Positions 23,046 to 34,566 of a stretch of 64,000 bases of DNA are shown here, one piece after another. The stretch spans positions 124,001 through 188,000 of the forward strand of contig JAPFBL010000240.1 in assembly GCA_026182355.1 (NCBI GenBank). Direction: 5' to 3'. This DNA comes from Hermatobates lingyangjiaoensis (lineage: Eukaryota; Arthropoda; Insecta; Hemiptera; Hermatobatidae). Below the pieces are notes generated by a model that saw only the letters and a program-made list of their open reading frames with translations, was not told the origin of the DNA and made no database searches. The translations under genes were made by a program, and so were the position numbers. How positions within the stretch are numbered: the first letter of the stretch is position 1; each line of letters opens with the position of its first letter.

Positions 23046-23280
23046 ATCTAAGTAATGAAAAATATTATAAAACCAATATAAACTTGCTATATCAGTTGTT
23101 CAATAATACAGAATAATTGTAGCATCATGTGTAGGAAGGTCATTAAGTATTGTCAGAGAGTAAATTTATCTCTACTGTAAAATAGTAGACAAAGAAATCA
23201 AAAATGATTTCATAGACAAACATTTGCAAAGGTCCGTGCAAGTTCTGGTGCAAGTCCTGGTAGGTGATTTTGAAAGAGTT

Positions 23281-23672
23281 AGAGTACTAATAAGTTGTAC
23301 AATCCGTAATTGTGTAGTATTTACCCCAGTATGAGTTAAGTTACTCATAAGTTGTACAGTCCGTAATTGTGTAGTATTTACTCCAGTATGAGTTAGGGTA
23401 CTCATAAGTTGTAAATCCGTAATTGTGTAGTATTTACTCCAGTATGAGTTAGGGTACTCATAAGTTGTACAATCCGTAATTGTGTAGTATTTACCCCAGT
23501 ATGAGTTAAGTTACTCATAAGTTGTACAGTCCGTAATTGTGTAGTATTTACTCCAGTATGAGTTAGGGTACTCATAAGTTGTACAGTCCGTAATTGTTTG
23601 GTATTTACTCCAGTATGAGTACTCATAAGTTGTACAATCTGTAATTGTGTAGTATTTACCCCAGTATGAACT
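23281..23672. repeat. 57-bp minisatellite, about 7 units
   Basis: GTTGTAC recurs at 23294, 23351, 23408 (variant), 23464, 23521, 23578 and 23629: spacings 57, 57, 56, 57, 57, 51. Each unit holds CCGTAATTGTGTAGTATTTA or a close variant. Units 1-3 repeat as units 4-6 in their diagnostic differences, giving a higher-order triplet. The ATTTACTCCAGTATGAG part resembles the outer end of family N. Confidence 0.9.
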
Positions 23673-25034
23673 AAGGTATGTTAGTAAGCAGGGATATTTG
23701 GATGTATAGATACGTTCCTTGAGTGTAGTACGTTGATCATTATTCAACCAAATTTATTCTTAAAGATTTGGATATTGTTTTCCAAAGTTTTACCTCTAAA
23801 CCAAAAAGAGCAAGTATAGGTAAGAGTTGAAGCAATAAAACACATCTCAAATAATACGAGTAACAATCAAGACAGATTACGATATTAATGATAGAATTAC
23901 AGTATATACACGATTATACATCGTGTTATGTTATGTTATATACACGATATTACAGTATTCTGTAAATATAACAATTAATTTATCATAAAAAAATGTAAAT
24001 ATGGAAAAAATAAATTAATATTTGTTTAATAACATTGGTTATAGAAGTAAGCTGTATTAATTGACGTTAAAAAAACAAGAATATCAAAAAACTTAAAACA
24101 GCTGTCAAAAATGTCTTCAACTGGTTATGTAACAGTAAATATTATTTTTTAAGCTTTGTTAAAAACTAAAGTAAGTTTGATAACCTGTTGTGTGAACAGC
24201 AAACACGATCTGCAGCCTCCCTCTCCCAGTTCTTCATAAAGTTGTTAAACTTTAAAGGAACACTTCCTATTGGTCATTCCCGTTTCTACCTTCTCACATA
24301 CAAGAAGGTACGAGTATATCACCTTGACCTTCCATTTTTCAAAATTTTAATTTTGTCATGTTATATGCTTTGATTTTTGTACATAAACCTGATAGTAGGC
24401 AATAAGTGTTCAAAAGGCATTCTTTTCGTAATAAAACTTTGCAAGGTAAAAAGAAAAAATTATTTTTATCATCTTTTTGATGCTTTAAAAACGAAACAAA
24501 TATTTATAAATTCACATATCTTAAAATAATTCATGGAATCTGAAGACCAGTTGATTGGTAGTTAGATATCTGATGCAATTTTGGAAAGCCATTAGCCTAT
24601 GTCTTGGTTCTTTTTAACAGCTTATCTATTCTCATTAGTTTAACTCTGACCGGCTTTTGATCAGAGGGACACAAGTTTAGACCCATTTCGCAATAAAATC
24701 AACACTTCTCTTAAACAACACCGCTTCTTATTTAATATTTAAATATAATATTGAAGTATTTTCTAGGAGAAATGAGAAGTTATTTGTAAATTAATAAATA
24801 CATTGTTATTTAATAACGTGAAAGATCTAATTTGTTTCCGCTGTTAATGTCGAGCTGTTATGGGTTATAAGAGAGTCACAAATGACTTTGGCAATGTATT
24901 GACTCCGTAAATTACTTTAAATTTTCTGATTGCTTACCATTGTTGATATGCTGATTTTTGCTTCACATGTTCATTATAAAATGTTCAAAAAATCAATGGG
25001 AGGTAAAAACCAATATTTAAAACAGAGTTGCGTA
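23673..25034. other. Intron, no gene seen
   Basis: AT-rich. A 60-codon open frame near 24188 resembles nothing known. Confidence 0.45.
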
Positions 25035-25310
25035 TTGTAAGATAGTGCAACCAGTTATTATGTGGTTATTATGAAATAGTCTCAATATATGGAAATTTAA
25101 TAATATTAACAACGCGTTTCGAACACATAGTACTCTTCTTCAGGCATTAACCAAGGATGAGTGTTGTACCACAGTAACCAGTTGTACCACAGACACTCAT
25201 GCTTGGTTAATGCCTGAAGAAGAACACTGCTTGATCGAAACGCGTTGTTTATATGCTTAAATTTCTATATTTCGAGACTATTTCATTAACTTTTTTACCC
25301 TACAAAGAGT
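25035..25310. mobile_element. Family N inverted pair
   Basis: AACGCGTTTCGAACACATAG (minus arm) and GAAACGCGTTGTTTAT (plus arm) with GCCTGAAGAAGAACACTGCT. The centre holds inverted GAGTGTTGTACCACAG and TGTACCACAGACACTC. Confidence 0.75.
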
Positions 25311-25379
25311 TGTGTAATTCTGTTTTTCAGTGTGAGAAAATTTCTCAAACTCTTTGATGTTTAATTTTTTTTTAAATTC

Positions 25380-25930
25380 ATTTTTTGTTTATTATTTTCT
25401 GACCTTCTGTCGGTGAAGGGTTTAGTTATGTTGTCCTCTGTCTGTTTGTTCCTTGCTTCCTCTCAGGAGAAGCTGATAGCTGATATTCCCGCATATTCCT
25501 ATCAGTCATCTATGAATAGTCGTAAATCAATACAACTATACTAATTCAAAAAAACTACCAACCTGTGTTTTAAGCACAGACTCTCTTCAACAAGAAGACC
25601 TTTCGATAAGAGACTCATGGTCAATTAATAGCCAATTAAGATGCCTTAGTTCACCCAGTCTGCTAATTGGCCAGGGATCGACCTCTAATTGACGGTCCCA
25701 TTGATTTATTCCTACCAATTCTGACAACTCAGTCTCCCTCTCTCAGTTCCTCTCTTTTTCTCTGTCCCATTCTTGGTGCAAGAAGTTTTCACTCAACCAC
25801 ATTCCTTCAGAACTCACTTTATCTCCTCTCATGATTTATCATACATCCGTTCATGGACACCATTAAACTATCTTCTTTTGATCTATTTCTCACTCAAAGT
25901 AGAAATCCACTCACTTGCTTGACATGTATT
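25380..25930. promoter_or_regulatory. Candidate intronic regulatory element with TAATTG cluster
   Basis: GC-richer than neighbours and free of TA repeats. Four TAATTG/CAATTA hexamers fall within 70 bp, at 25622, 25633, 25664 and 25686. TAATTG is the known Msx-type homeodomain core, so autoregulation is a possible reading. No experimental support. Confidence 0.4.
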
Positions 25931-26500
25931 ACTCAATAAAACTAAGAAACAACTTTTCTAGCCAAAGGTCAAAGCCATTAGTATTCGGCATTACTAAAAC
26001 ATTTTAATTTTAATATTTAAATATACTAATAATTAAAAAAAATAATAAATAATAGTTTATAACAACTCCAAACTGCCTATCATAAACATAATACATGATT
26101 TAAAAAATGGTTAACTATCAAACTATGACAGGAAAATTTATTTAACAAAAGTTAAGTCTCAATGCATTAAACTTTTATCCCTATCAGACATTTTATACCA
26201 TCAAAAACTTTTCTGAACTTTAGCATTTAAAACATAAAGTCTTTTTGATCATCAAAATAACTTTTGCAAAACTTTTAAGTATTTTACTTAAGCTGGATAT
26301 ATTAAAAATATTCAAATAAAAACATTAGCGTCGATAGGTAGCAGATATTCCCCACGACATGTTTAATTGATGCCAAATCAGTCTCCGTATTCAAAATCTT
26401 CTGATTAGGAGAGATTCGATCTTACGATATAATTTCAGAAGAAAATCAAAATAGCAGTAGACCATGTGACAAATTTTATAAGGATAAAAAAAGGTTAATA
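25931..26500. other. AT-rich intron, nothing recognised
   Basis: No repeat family or coding signal seen. Confidence 0.5.
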
Positions 26501-26700
26501 TATATATATATTATACATAACAAGCTTTTACATAAACACATGAAATAACGACCAATGATCAAATCACAATATGAATTGGTAACAAAAGACTAAGATCTCA
26601 TTTGGGTTTTGACTCTGATGAAGACCGCTTGTCATGGTTGAAAGATCTTAGTCTTTTTTTTTTTTATTTCATATTGTGGTTTTATCATATATAATATATA
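26501..26700. mobile_element. Family A inverted pair, left motif deleted
   Basis: (TA)n, hairpin TTTACATAAACACATGAAAT, then GACTAAGATCT jumps to TTGGGTTTTGACTCTGATGA and the plus-strand motif. Confidence 0.75.
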
Positions 26701-26842
26701 CAAAATTGTCACAATAACACGTGATATAAAATATTATCGTATTCACTTGCTCTCTGACGACATGAAAACGAAAGACCTCAGAGCGACTATCTCCATTCAT
26801 TTGTGGTGAGTTACCTGAATATATATATATATATATATATAT
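26701..26842. mobile_element. Family Q pLTR fragment with (TA)n
   Basis: TGCTCTCTGACGACATGAAA and GAAAGACCTCAGAGCG match the family at 47525-47760. TA repeat at 26817-26842. Confidence 0.55.
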
Positions 26843-27014
26843 TTCGTTAAATACCTTGCTTCTTTCTAACCTTGTATGTCTCCTACAAACCTTCTCTAAT
26901 TGTCTTATATGGGTCTTCCACTTCAATGGTAACATGTAAACCAGTTCCGGTGAACTGGTGTAAATTGGCAGCAAGTCATCTTGTAAGCAAAGATTTTTAA
27001 AAGTAGTAGTACTT

Positions 27015-27016
<2 letters not shown>
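26843..27016 (-). pseudogene. Two joined PLE N-terminal fragments
   Basis: Reads FKNLCLQDDLLPIYTS, then ELVYMLPLKWKTHIRQLEKV to SKVFNE, then ATATAT. The second block belongs before the first in the protein, so the copy is rearranged. Confidence 0.65.
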
Positions 27017-27063
<47 letters not shown>

Positions 27064-27065
27064 AA
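27017..27065. repeat. (TA)n microsatellite
   Basis: About 49 bp of TA, shared border of two PLE fragments. Confidence 0.95.
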
Positions 27066-27387
27066 CGAGCCTGGAGCCAAGCATGAGGTCCAATCAGAGC
27101 AGCAGCCTTAACCCTGCGCTCTGATTGGTTCGAATTAGTCAATCTTATTGGTATTTAAGCTCTTAACTACAAGGCATGCTCTACCTGATGATGACCAACG
27201 TTTATATGGTCGAAAGCTCGTAAAATATTGATGATGTCTCTAGGACAGATGTTATGGCAACTGCAGCCAGAAGAAAGAAAAATCGCCCGAAGGATCGAGG
27301 CCACCAGCGCAAAGTTAGTGAGTGCAGAAGCTGCTGCAAATTTTAACCAGATATGTTTGAGAGAAGACCTGCTGCCAACGTATTCCA

Positions 27388-27418
<31 letters not shown>
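27066..27418 (+). mobile_element. Complete mini-PLE unit: EN tail, pLTR, N-terminus, (TA)n
   Basis: Begins in the endonuclease end (TSLEPSMRSNQ to LNPAL, stop at about 27121). The pLTR motif at 27185-27215 is CTGATGA T GACCA-loop-TGGTC GAAA. A start at 27228 reads MMSLGQMLWQL to ICLREDLLPTYSNI and runs into (TA)n at 27389-27418. The cleanest example of the unit. It has no reverse transcriptase of its own, so it would need a partner element. Confidence 0.8.
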
Positions 27419-27424
27419 AGTGTA

Positions 27425-27560
27425 TAAATAAGTAGCAAGATCTTTTTTAAACATGTATCATATTAAAGTAAACTGTAGTCTCACGATCTTTAGACTGAGA
27501 GATTCAATACTACGAACTAACTTCCTGCTAACAGGGATCAACTGAAAAAGGAGATGGCCA
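27425..27560 (-). pseudogene. PLE N-terminal fragment
   Basis: Minus strand MSLGHLLFQLIPVSRKLVRS, then a decayed F-x-x-I-C region. Confidence 0.55.
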
Positions 27561-28004
27561 AGTGACATATTAAACAAAATCAATAAAATAGATGGAAAAA
27601 AGATAATTTTTTTTTAATATAAGAACAAAAAGAGGTAATTTGATTTAAAAAAAAAATATATAGAAACCAGTTGACGGAAAATAAAAAGGTTTAATGACAA
27701 TAAGGAGTAATAGGGAAGGTATAGTTAGAAATAAAGAAGGTAAGTTTTAAAGATAATTAGAGAATACGTAACGGTTGCTCAAGCTATGTTCGTCGCGTAC
27801 GTCATCCACGAGTGATGTGGTTCTTAGCATTAGCAGAACGCGATTGGCGTATGAGAGGAAAACAGGGTCTATATTATTGATATAAATACAGAGTACATGT
27901 TCAGACACAAATTCTTTGTGAAGTTTAGCTAAACCGTTTTAAAATTTTTGATATGCACACACATTTATATATACATATACATTTATACATTTATATATAA
28001 GAAG
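27561..28004. other. Intron, GC-richer patch at 27760-27870
   Basis: The patch (GTCGCGTACGTCATCCACGA and neighbours) is non-repetitive by eye. No gene. Confidence 0.35.
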
Positions 28005-28215
28005 ATTTCAGATAAACACGTGAAATAACAATCAATTATCAAACCACAATAAGAAATTTGAAAACAAGACTAAGATCTTTCAACCGTAACAAGCGGTCTT
28101 CGTCAGAGTCAAAAACTCAACTTGCAGTTGGGTTTTTGACTCTGACGAAGACCGCTCGTTACTGTTGAAAGAGCTTTTTTTTAGCCTTTTTTTCCCCATT
28201 TCTTATCTTGCTTTC
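28005..28215. mobile_element. Family A inverted pair
   Basis: TTTCAGATAAACACGTGAAA, both motif arms around AAAACTCAACTTGCAGTTGG, and a plus arm ending near TTTCAATATTGATTATAT. Confidence 0.8.
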
Positions 28216-28404
28216 AATATTGATTATATATATAACAAGATTTCACAGAAACACATGAAATAACACTTAATGATCAAACGACAATATGAAATGGGAAAAA
28301 AGACTAAGATCTTTCGACCTTAACAAGTGATGTTCATCAGAGTCAAAAACCTAGGAGTTGGGTTTGAAGACCTCTTGTTACGGTTGAAAGATCATAGTCT
28401 TTCT
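28216..28404. mobile_element. Family A inverted pair, diverged
   Basis: TTTCACAGAAACACATGAAA, minus motif with GTGATGTTCATCAGAG, and a shortened plus arm. Confidence 0.7.
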
Positions 28405-29179
28405 TTTTTCGCCATCAGAGAGCAAGTATTACAAAATAAACTGCTACCAGAAGGTAGCAATTAAACTTTTTGAATCTCTTTACAATTAAGTTTGTAAAAG
28501 TACGAGAATTGCAAGATATATCTGTTTAGTTTTATATCTTGTAATTTCCAGTAATTTCCATTTTCCAGACAGTTCTTTTCTATAACATTTTGTAATATTT
28601 TGAAAAAGATTTTAAGAAATTTATTTCAGTCTTTAATAATTGATCAATAAAAAATGTTAATCGATCATTTGAAGAAAAATTTCTTTTATGAGCTTATTAA
28701 AATGCCGTAGATTTTTTTGTGGTAGTGCCGTAGATCTATTTGTATAAATATATATTTTATTATTCTATTATTATAAAACAAAGAGTGGTAGTCCAAAAAC
28801 GTTTTTACTACGCAAAAAAAAATTGAAAATACCGGGTCATAAATAAACTGAAATATTGATCATGGAGATAGCAATGCAATTAACATTTACAAAATGTATA
28901 ATGCAACATAATCTCGTAACACCATCTGCAATAAGACAAGAAATGATAGAACTAAGAACTAAAGGCTTCTTTTCTTTTTCTAAATGTCTTTATTTAGATG
29001 GCCAGCCTCTGTATATATAACTAATGACTGACTTAGGTGACAAGCATATGATTTATACTGGCTAATTACATCAATCGGATATAATGAATATTTTATATTA
29101 GTTTTTATTCTTATCTCAAAGCGTTAAATCACAAGGTTATGAATGGTAACCTAGAAAAAAAAAGTTATCTACATAAAGA
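28405..29179. other. Intron, nothing recognised
   Basis: The first 40 bp (GCCATCAGAGAGCAAG) are a family Q trace. Confidence 0.45.
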
Positions 29180-29368
29180 TTGAAGTGTATAATAGTTTTT
29201 TTTTTCATCATTCTTTGCCTTTGTTTTAATAAAGTTGAAGTTACTGGAAGTGAAATGCCTTTAAGTATGATACGTGACGGTAATAATGATTTGGTGTTGG
29301 GATTAAGAGCTCATTCTGATAATGTGACCATATGGTTGACCGGAACAGCTGCAATTAGACATAATTAA
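29180..29368 (+). CDS. Small open frame with signal-peptide-like start, doubtful
   Basis: 62 codons. A strongly hydrophobic N-terminus (MKCIIVFFFIILCLCF) is followed by a polar stretch. The hydrophobic part is encoded partly by a T-run, so it could arise by chance in AT-rich DNA. No family recognised, and no promoter, splice or poly-A evidence. Antisense to the Msx transcript. Confidence 0.1.
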   Translation: MKCIIVFFFIILCLCFNKVEVTGSEMPLSMIRDGNNDLVLGLRAHSDNVTIWLTGTAAIRHN

Positions 29369-29947
29369 GGTCCATGATTAATGAACAGCATTCTTTTACA
29401 ACGTCTTTAAATAATATGTCTCGAGAGCTTGGCTAAATAGCCAAAGCGAAACACAATCATTCTATTTCAACCATGTCCCAACTTTCCGATATAATTAACT
29501 TGCTCGCTTTTGGCAAACAGTGCAATTTCTTTTGGGTTCGAATGAAACAGTTTTAACAGATCACATCCTAATTGGCTTCCTTACGTGCCAACTGTTTGCA
29601 TAAAAGAATTTTTTTTTTTTAATCTTAACCATTTTAAACTAGAAGGGTGAAAAAACTAGCTTTAGGAAATAAATTTAGTAAAAAAAAAACACTTAACAGG
29701 TTAATAATCTTTAAGTGGGTTAATTATTTGCCAACAAGGAACATTAATTAAATTCACTTTTGTAAACCTAACATCAATTGTGTTGAATATAAGAGAGTTA
29801 CTTATATAACTTCATTCAAATTGTTTTCTGATTGATACCCTAAATATTAGTAAACAACAGTATCAACTGTTATATCTAGAAAGGAGATATAACAACAACT
29901 GTATGCATAAATACAGTATGAAATTTTTATTAGGACTCCGTCAATTC
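29369..29947. other. Intron with one decayed hairpin motif
   Basis: At 29412-29436 GCTTGGCTAAATAGCCAAAGC is a strong hairpin followed by GAAAC, the same layout as the PLE motif. Otherwise AT-rich. Confidence 0.4.
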
Positions 29948-31760
29948 TTAAAAAGAGAACAATTTTCGAATTTCTACAACAACTGTCTAGTTTGAATAAA
30001 CTCATGACAATTTACATGTATTTTTTACTTTACTATAAGTAAAGTATAGTGATCGTGAAAAAATTCGATCTCGAGATTTTGACGGAATTACATGTTTTGA
30101 GGTCCCAGAAGATGTTTTATGACGTTTTTACGATGATGTCTGTGTGTGTGTGGGTGGGTGGGTGGGTGGGTGGGTGAGTGTGTTAGCATTGCTTGTTACC
30201 ACGCTACGGTCCAGAATCTTTGATGGATCAAGTTGATATTTTACACAAAAATGGGCCCCATAAAGACGAAGATCCCTATTGTTTGGGAAGAATTATACAT
30301 GATGGGAAAGTCACTTTTTTTGCCAAAAACCGTTTTTTTAAAAACATTTATTTCTCCTAAACTCGTAATCCTACAGTTTTGAAATTTTGACATTATCTTT
30401 GAGGTTACAAACTCAACAAACGAAAAATATATTCAGAATTTTAAAACAACGGGAAATATTTTTTTTTCACTAAAATGTAAAAATTTTGACTTTTAATTCA
30501 ATCTCAAACCTTGTGAGAGCGATACAAACCATACTGTTAAACGGATCACTATGAAACTATGCCTAAAAATAGAACATTATATGGAGAATGAGTTGAGATA
30601 TTTTTTTTCAAAATTACATTCGCTAAAGGGGCATTACAGTACGATTTCTGTTTTCAGAAAATGATTTTTTGACGCGAAACGGCTCATTAAAAAATAATGA
30701 AAATTTGACCAAAAATGGAACAAAAAATTAGCAGTTCATAAAAAAAAATTCATGAAGTTTCAATTACGGAAAAGAGCAATAAAGCTATAAAAACTGTTTG
30801 TTTATCCTAGACTAAGAGATCACCTGCTATACTTGTCGAATTTTTTATATTTTTTTACATTGTTTACATTGACTTAGAAATTTTTTGAGCAAATCCACTG
30901 AGATAAAATTGATATTTATAAAGGACTAATTTAAATTGTTTATTGACTTATATGAGATGTAAGAGGAATAATATTGTGCAGGAAAATAATAACACTCACT
31001 CAGAAAAAATTCATATATATGTTATTTGACAAAGGGGAAGGAAAATGATCTTATTAAATACTAAGATGCTTATTATTATTATTATTTTAAAGATTAAAAT
31101 TCTCAGTATAATAATTCTATAAAAGACCAAAAATGTAAAAGATAATTCAAAATTGAAATTTTTCGTTTAGAGATTAATATATGTAATTATCGTACATCTT
31201 TAATTAACAAATCACCTTAAAACAACATTTTCTTCGCTGTTTAGGATGTTTTTCAGAGAAAAAAAGAGTCTTTTCCTGTTTTAAATTTTAAAATTTTACA
31301 TTAATATTCAATGTAGAAGGATGTCAAGTAAACGATGTAAGAAATCTACTAACTATTTGAACAATAGCCATGTTCACTTGTAGGATAATATTTCGTTTCA
31401 AGAAATGTTCACTTTGGTTTTTCAAAAATGTTATTACTGCTGTAGTTATACTAATGAAATTATTTGCAAATAATAAATTATTTGTGATGTACAAAAATAA
31501 GCTTATAAATTGATATGTCCTTCAATCACTATCTGTACTACCTCACGAATGAAATGCTAATAATTATATCCCATTTAGATATTTATGTTATGCTTAAATG
31601 AGACGTTATGTTTTATATACTCAAGAAATTTGACATTAAGTTACTTATAGTAAAGTAGAGTGTAGGCCACTCCAGATTTTTTTTAATAAACACAGTGTAA
31701 CGTGTTTATTAAAACTAGACAGTTGTTGTTGAAATTCGAAAATTGGTTTCTTTTTCAGAA
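29948..31760. mobile_element. Unclassified 1.8-kb element with inverted ends
   Basis: AATTTTCGAATTTCTACAAC and CAACTGTCTAGTTTGAATAA near 29957-30000 face inverted partners at 31700-31745. TACTTTACTATAAGTAAAGT at about 30030 faces TTACTTATAGTAAAGTAGAG at 31641. The interior has no open frame of note, so it would be non-autonomous. Class unknown. Confidence 0.5.
30141..30180. repeat. (GT)n/(GGGT)n microsatellite
   Basis: GTGTGTGTGTGG then repeated GGTG; G-runs could form a quadruplex. Confidence 0.9.
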
Positions 31761-32094
31761 CTTTAAGAATTGACCGAATCCTAATTAATATTTTATTTGT
31801 ATAAATGTTGATAAAAGTATCTACCACTAAGTAGGAACAAAATAAAAGTTTATTAAGACTCTGTCAGTTCTTCAAGTTCAATTGAAACTCTATTGCCAAT
31901 GGTTTGGTTATTATTTCAAACATTTTTAATAGGCCGAAGTATAAAATTCTTGAAAAAGAAAAACTAACTATTACAATAGAGATTATTTTACAGAGAAAAC
32001 AGTTTGTTGATTTCAGAAACAAATATCTAGTTTGAATAAACACATGACACTGAACTTCTATTTGTATGTATATATATAACTTTTATTTTGTATA
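31761..32094 (-). mobile_element. Family L fragment
   Basis: GTTCTTCAAGTTCAATTGAA, CTCTATTGCCAATGG, TTTTTAATAGGCCGAAGTAT: diverged family L, followed by AACTAACTATTACAATAGAG. Confidence 0.6.
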
Positions 32095-32214
32095 TATACG
32101 TTTTGGATCAAAATACGATCCGAAACAGACGAATATAGTTCAATGAAGATATTCTTTTTAATGTCTATATGTTTCTCTATCTACATTGAAATATATATAT
32201 ATGTATATATATAT
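32095..32214 (+). mobile_element. Family E trace and TA repeat
   Basis: AAAATACGATCCGAAACAGA resembles the outer end of family E; TA-rich stretch at 32190-32214. Confidence 0.4.
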
Positions 32215-32324
32215 ATTCTGAGTTGGAGTTTTGACTCTGACGGAGACCGCTTGTTACAGTTGAAAGATCTTAGTCTTTTTTTTCTCATTTGTTATTGTGG
32301 TTTGAACAAATGTATATATATAAA
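32215..32324 (+). mobile_element. Family A fragment
   Basis: TTGACTCTGACGGAGACCGC, GTTACAGTTGAAAGATCTTA and TTATTGTGGTTTGAAC. Confidence 0.75.
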
Positions 32325-32540
32325 GATTTCACATAAAGATGTGAAATAACAATCAATGATCAAACCACAATATGAAAATGGGAAAACAAGATTAAGATCT
32401 TTCAACCGTAACAAGTGGTCTTCGTCAGAGTCCGCTGAGTTGGGTTTTTGACTCTGACGAAGACTGCTTGTTACGGTTGAAAGATCTTAGTTTTGTTTTC
32501 TCATTTTCATATTATGGTTTGATCATTGATATATATATTA
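32325..32540. mobile_element. Family A inverted pair
   Basis: TTTCACATAAAGATGTGAAA start, both intact motif arms around GTCCGCTGAGTTGGG, ending GTTTGATCATTGATATATAT. Confidence 0.85.
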
Positions 32541-32906
32541 TTATTTTACAATTCATTTTTAAAACGAAATTCTCCTTTAGACCACAGAAAAAAAAATTAA
32601 AAGTGGCAATAATTTTACCAAAATAACTGGTCCTTGTTAAAGTTCACACTTAATTTGATACAAAAACGGACTTATAGTGTTGTATTGAAAGGAACTGAAT
32701 AAGAGAGATATTTTAAAATCTATAACAATATGAATAATAACACATCAGGTTGTTCTCTATACATGGTTTTAAACTTGCTATAACTGATAAAATGCAAATA
32801 GCCACAGTAAAAAAAATGAACTTATTTAATCAAGATTATATATGAGTTTATAATAATTTATCAAGGAGTTTAATTTACGGCCACACGATAGTCACATTAA
32901 AATAAA
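32541..32906. other. AT-rich intron, nothing recognised
   Basis: No repeat family or coding signal seen. Confidence 0.5.
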
Positions 32907-33929
32907 CCAGAACTAAATTGATTGTCAATGAGTTTTATATTATGCTTGCTTATAGCAAAGTCGATTTCAATTATGGTTTCAAATTATCAATATTATATAG
33001 GAAACTAACTGATTTTATAGTAAATTTGGTGTGTCAACATAAAATAAATTGCCAGTTTGGATTTTCAATCCTTGAAGTATATATTTAACTTCCAACAGAA
33101 ACATAAAAGAAACCACTTTTTTTTTAGTGTATTTTGCAAACTGTTTTTGTTGTTTATGCCAAAGAGGAGCTATATATTACTGACTAATAACTTTTGATTA
33201 AACTATTTATTATTAATTTACTCTTGGTTTGTAGAGAGAAATAGGAACACGTATTATATTCTTAGAAATCGAATGACATCTGACTCTTATAACAGCTGAA
33301 TAGCCAATTTATCAACAAAAAACGATAAGTTTTTGTCTCTTTCTTATATAATAGATGCTGGAATATCGTTTAAAGATAAAAACATAATTTATCTGAATTA
33401 AAGTTTTTCGGTTCAATGAGATCAATATCATTAAATTCTTTGTGACGTGGGCATGATTCAATGCATTTTAAGATATTTATGATACGATGTACACATTTTT
33501 AGCCATTTTATCAATTTTAAATTAATTGGAGTAATAAAAAAAATTGTGTGATAATATATCATAACATAAAAAATGGTAAAGTGATGAGTTTTTATGTATT
33601 TAAGTTTGATTTTCAATGTAGTCTTCTAAAGAAGAACAGTTTAATCAAAAGTTATTAAACAAAAATTTTATATAGTTCCTCTTTAGGATAAACAACAAAA
33701 ACAGTTTGCAAAAGTATATTTACTAAAAAAAATTGTTTCTTTCTTGTTAGAAGTTAAATATATATATCAAAGATTGAAAATCCAAACGGGCAATTTGTTT
33801 TATGTTAACACACCAAATTTACTATAAAATCAGTTAGTTTCCTATTTAATATGGATTTTAAATTAATTGGACTCAACTTTGCTATAGCAAGCATAATATC
33901 AAACTCATTGAAAATCAATTTAGTTCTGG
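32907..33929. repeat. Large inverted repeat, arms about 300 bp, loop about 430 bp
   Basis: Arms 32907-33206 and 33637-33929 are diverged reverse complements: for example GGAAACTAACTGATTTTATA against ACTATAAAATCAGTTAGTTT, and TAATAACTTTTGATTAAACT against AGTTTAATCAAAAGTTATTA. No hairpin motif or TA border. Class unknown. Confidence 0.8.
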
Positions 33930-34566
33930 TTTTTTAGATATAATTAAATAGAATTACTTACGAATGAATTATAACAAAATAAAGAAATTTATACCATGTA
34001 ATCCAGATATGTGTTTAGCCAGTGGAAAGTTCAGGCTGTCAATTTACACAGGGCTCCAATATTAAAGAAAAAATTGAATGGAAGTACATCCATAATATTT
34101 TATTCCTCTTTTATACCAAATACCATGGTATTTAGCTTAGAAATCTTTTTATAACATCATATAGTTATAAAATTATTAGCAAGTATACCTTGCGGAAACA
34201 GTTATATTATTCTGCTGCAACTTATTGAGAATTTTGCTTCTAATAAACAAAATATAAAATAAAATCCAATGAAATTAGCTTCTACCAAGATATAATTAGT
34301 ACTTGTAAAAAATACAACTCGATTCCTCCAAAAGTTTTTGAGCACAGTATGATATAATTAAACAGTACTTTAGTATGGAGATAAAATAAAAAAAGAACTA
34401 TAAAACTGGAAAATAGTAGTAAATTGGATATTTTGGATAAAAAATATGAATTTAAATATTTTTTTTATTATTTGTTGAATTGGCAATAGCTAGTCACCGG
34501 GTACAAACAATTTCTGTAGGCTGTAGTTTGATGTGAACTGTTGTTAGACTTGGGGGTTTCAAAACT
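33930..34566. other. AT-rich intron, nothing recognised
   Basis: No repeat family or coding signal seen. Confidence 0.5.

Noticed and set aside
23281..23672. CRISPR-like array.
   Set aside because: Contiguous tandem units without spacers, in a eukaryotic intron.
23172..23747. Repetitive open frames (THTGVNTTQLR repeats).
   Set aside because: Translation of the 57-bp minisatellite; one-base unit length changes shift the frame, so no selection for coding.
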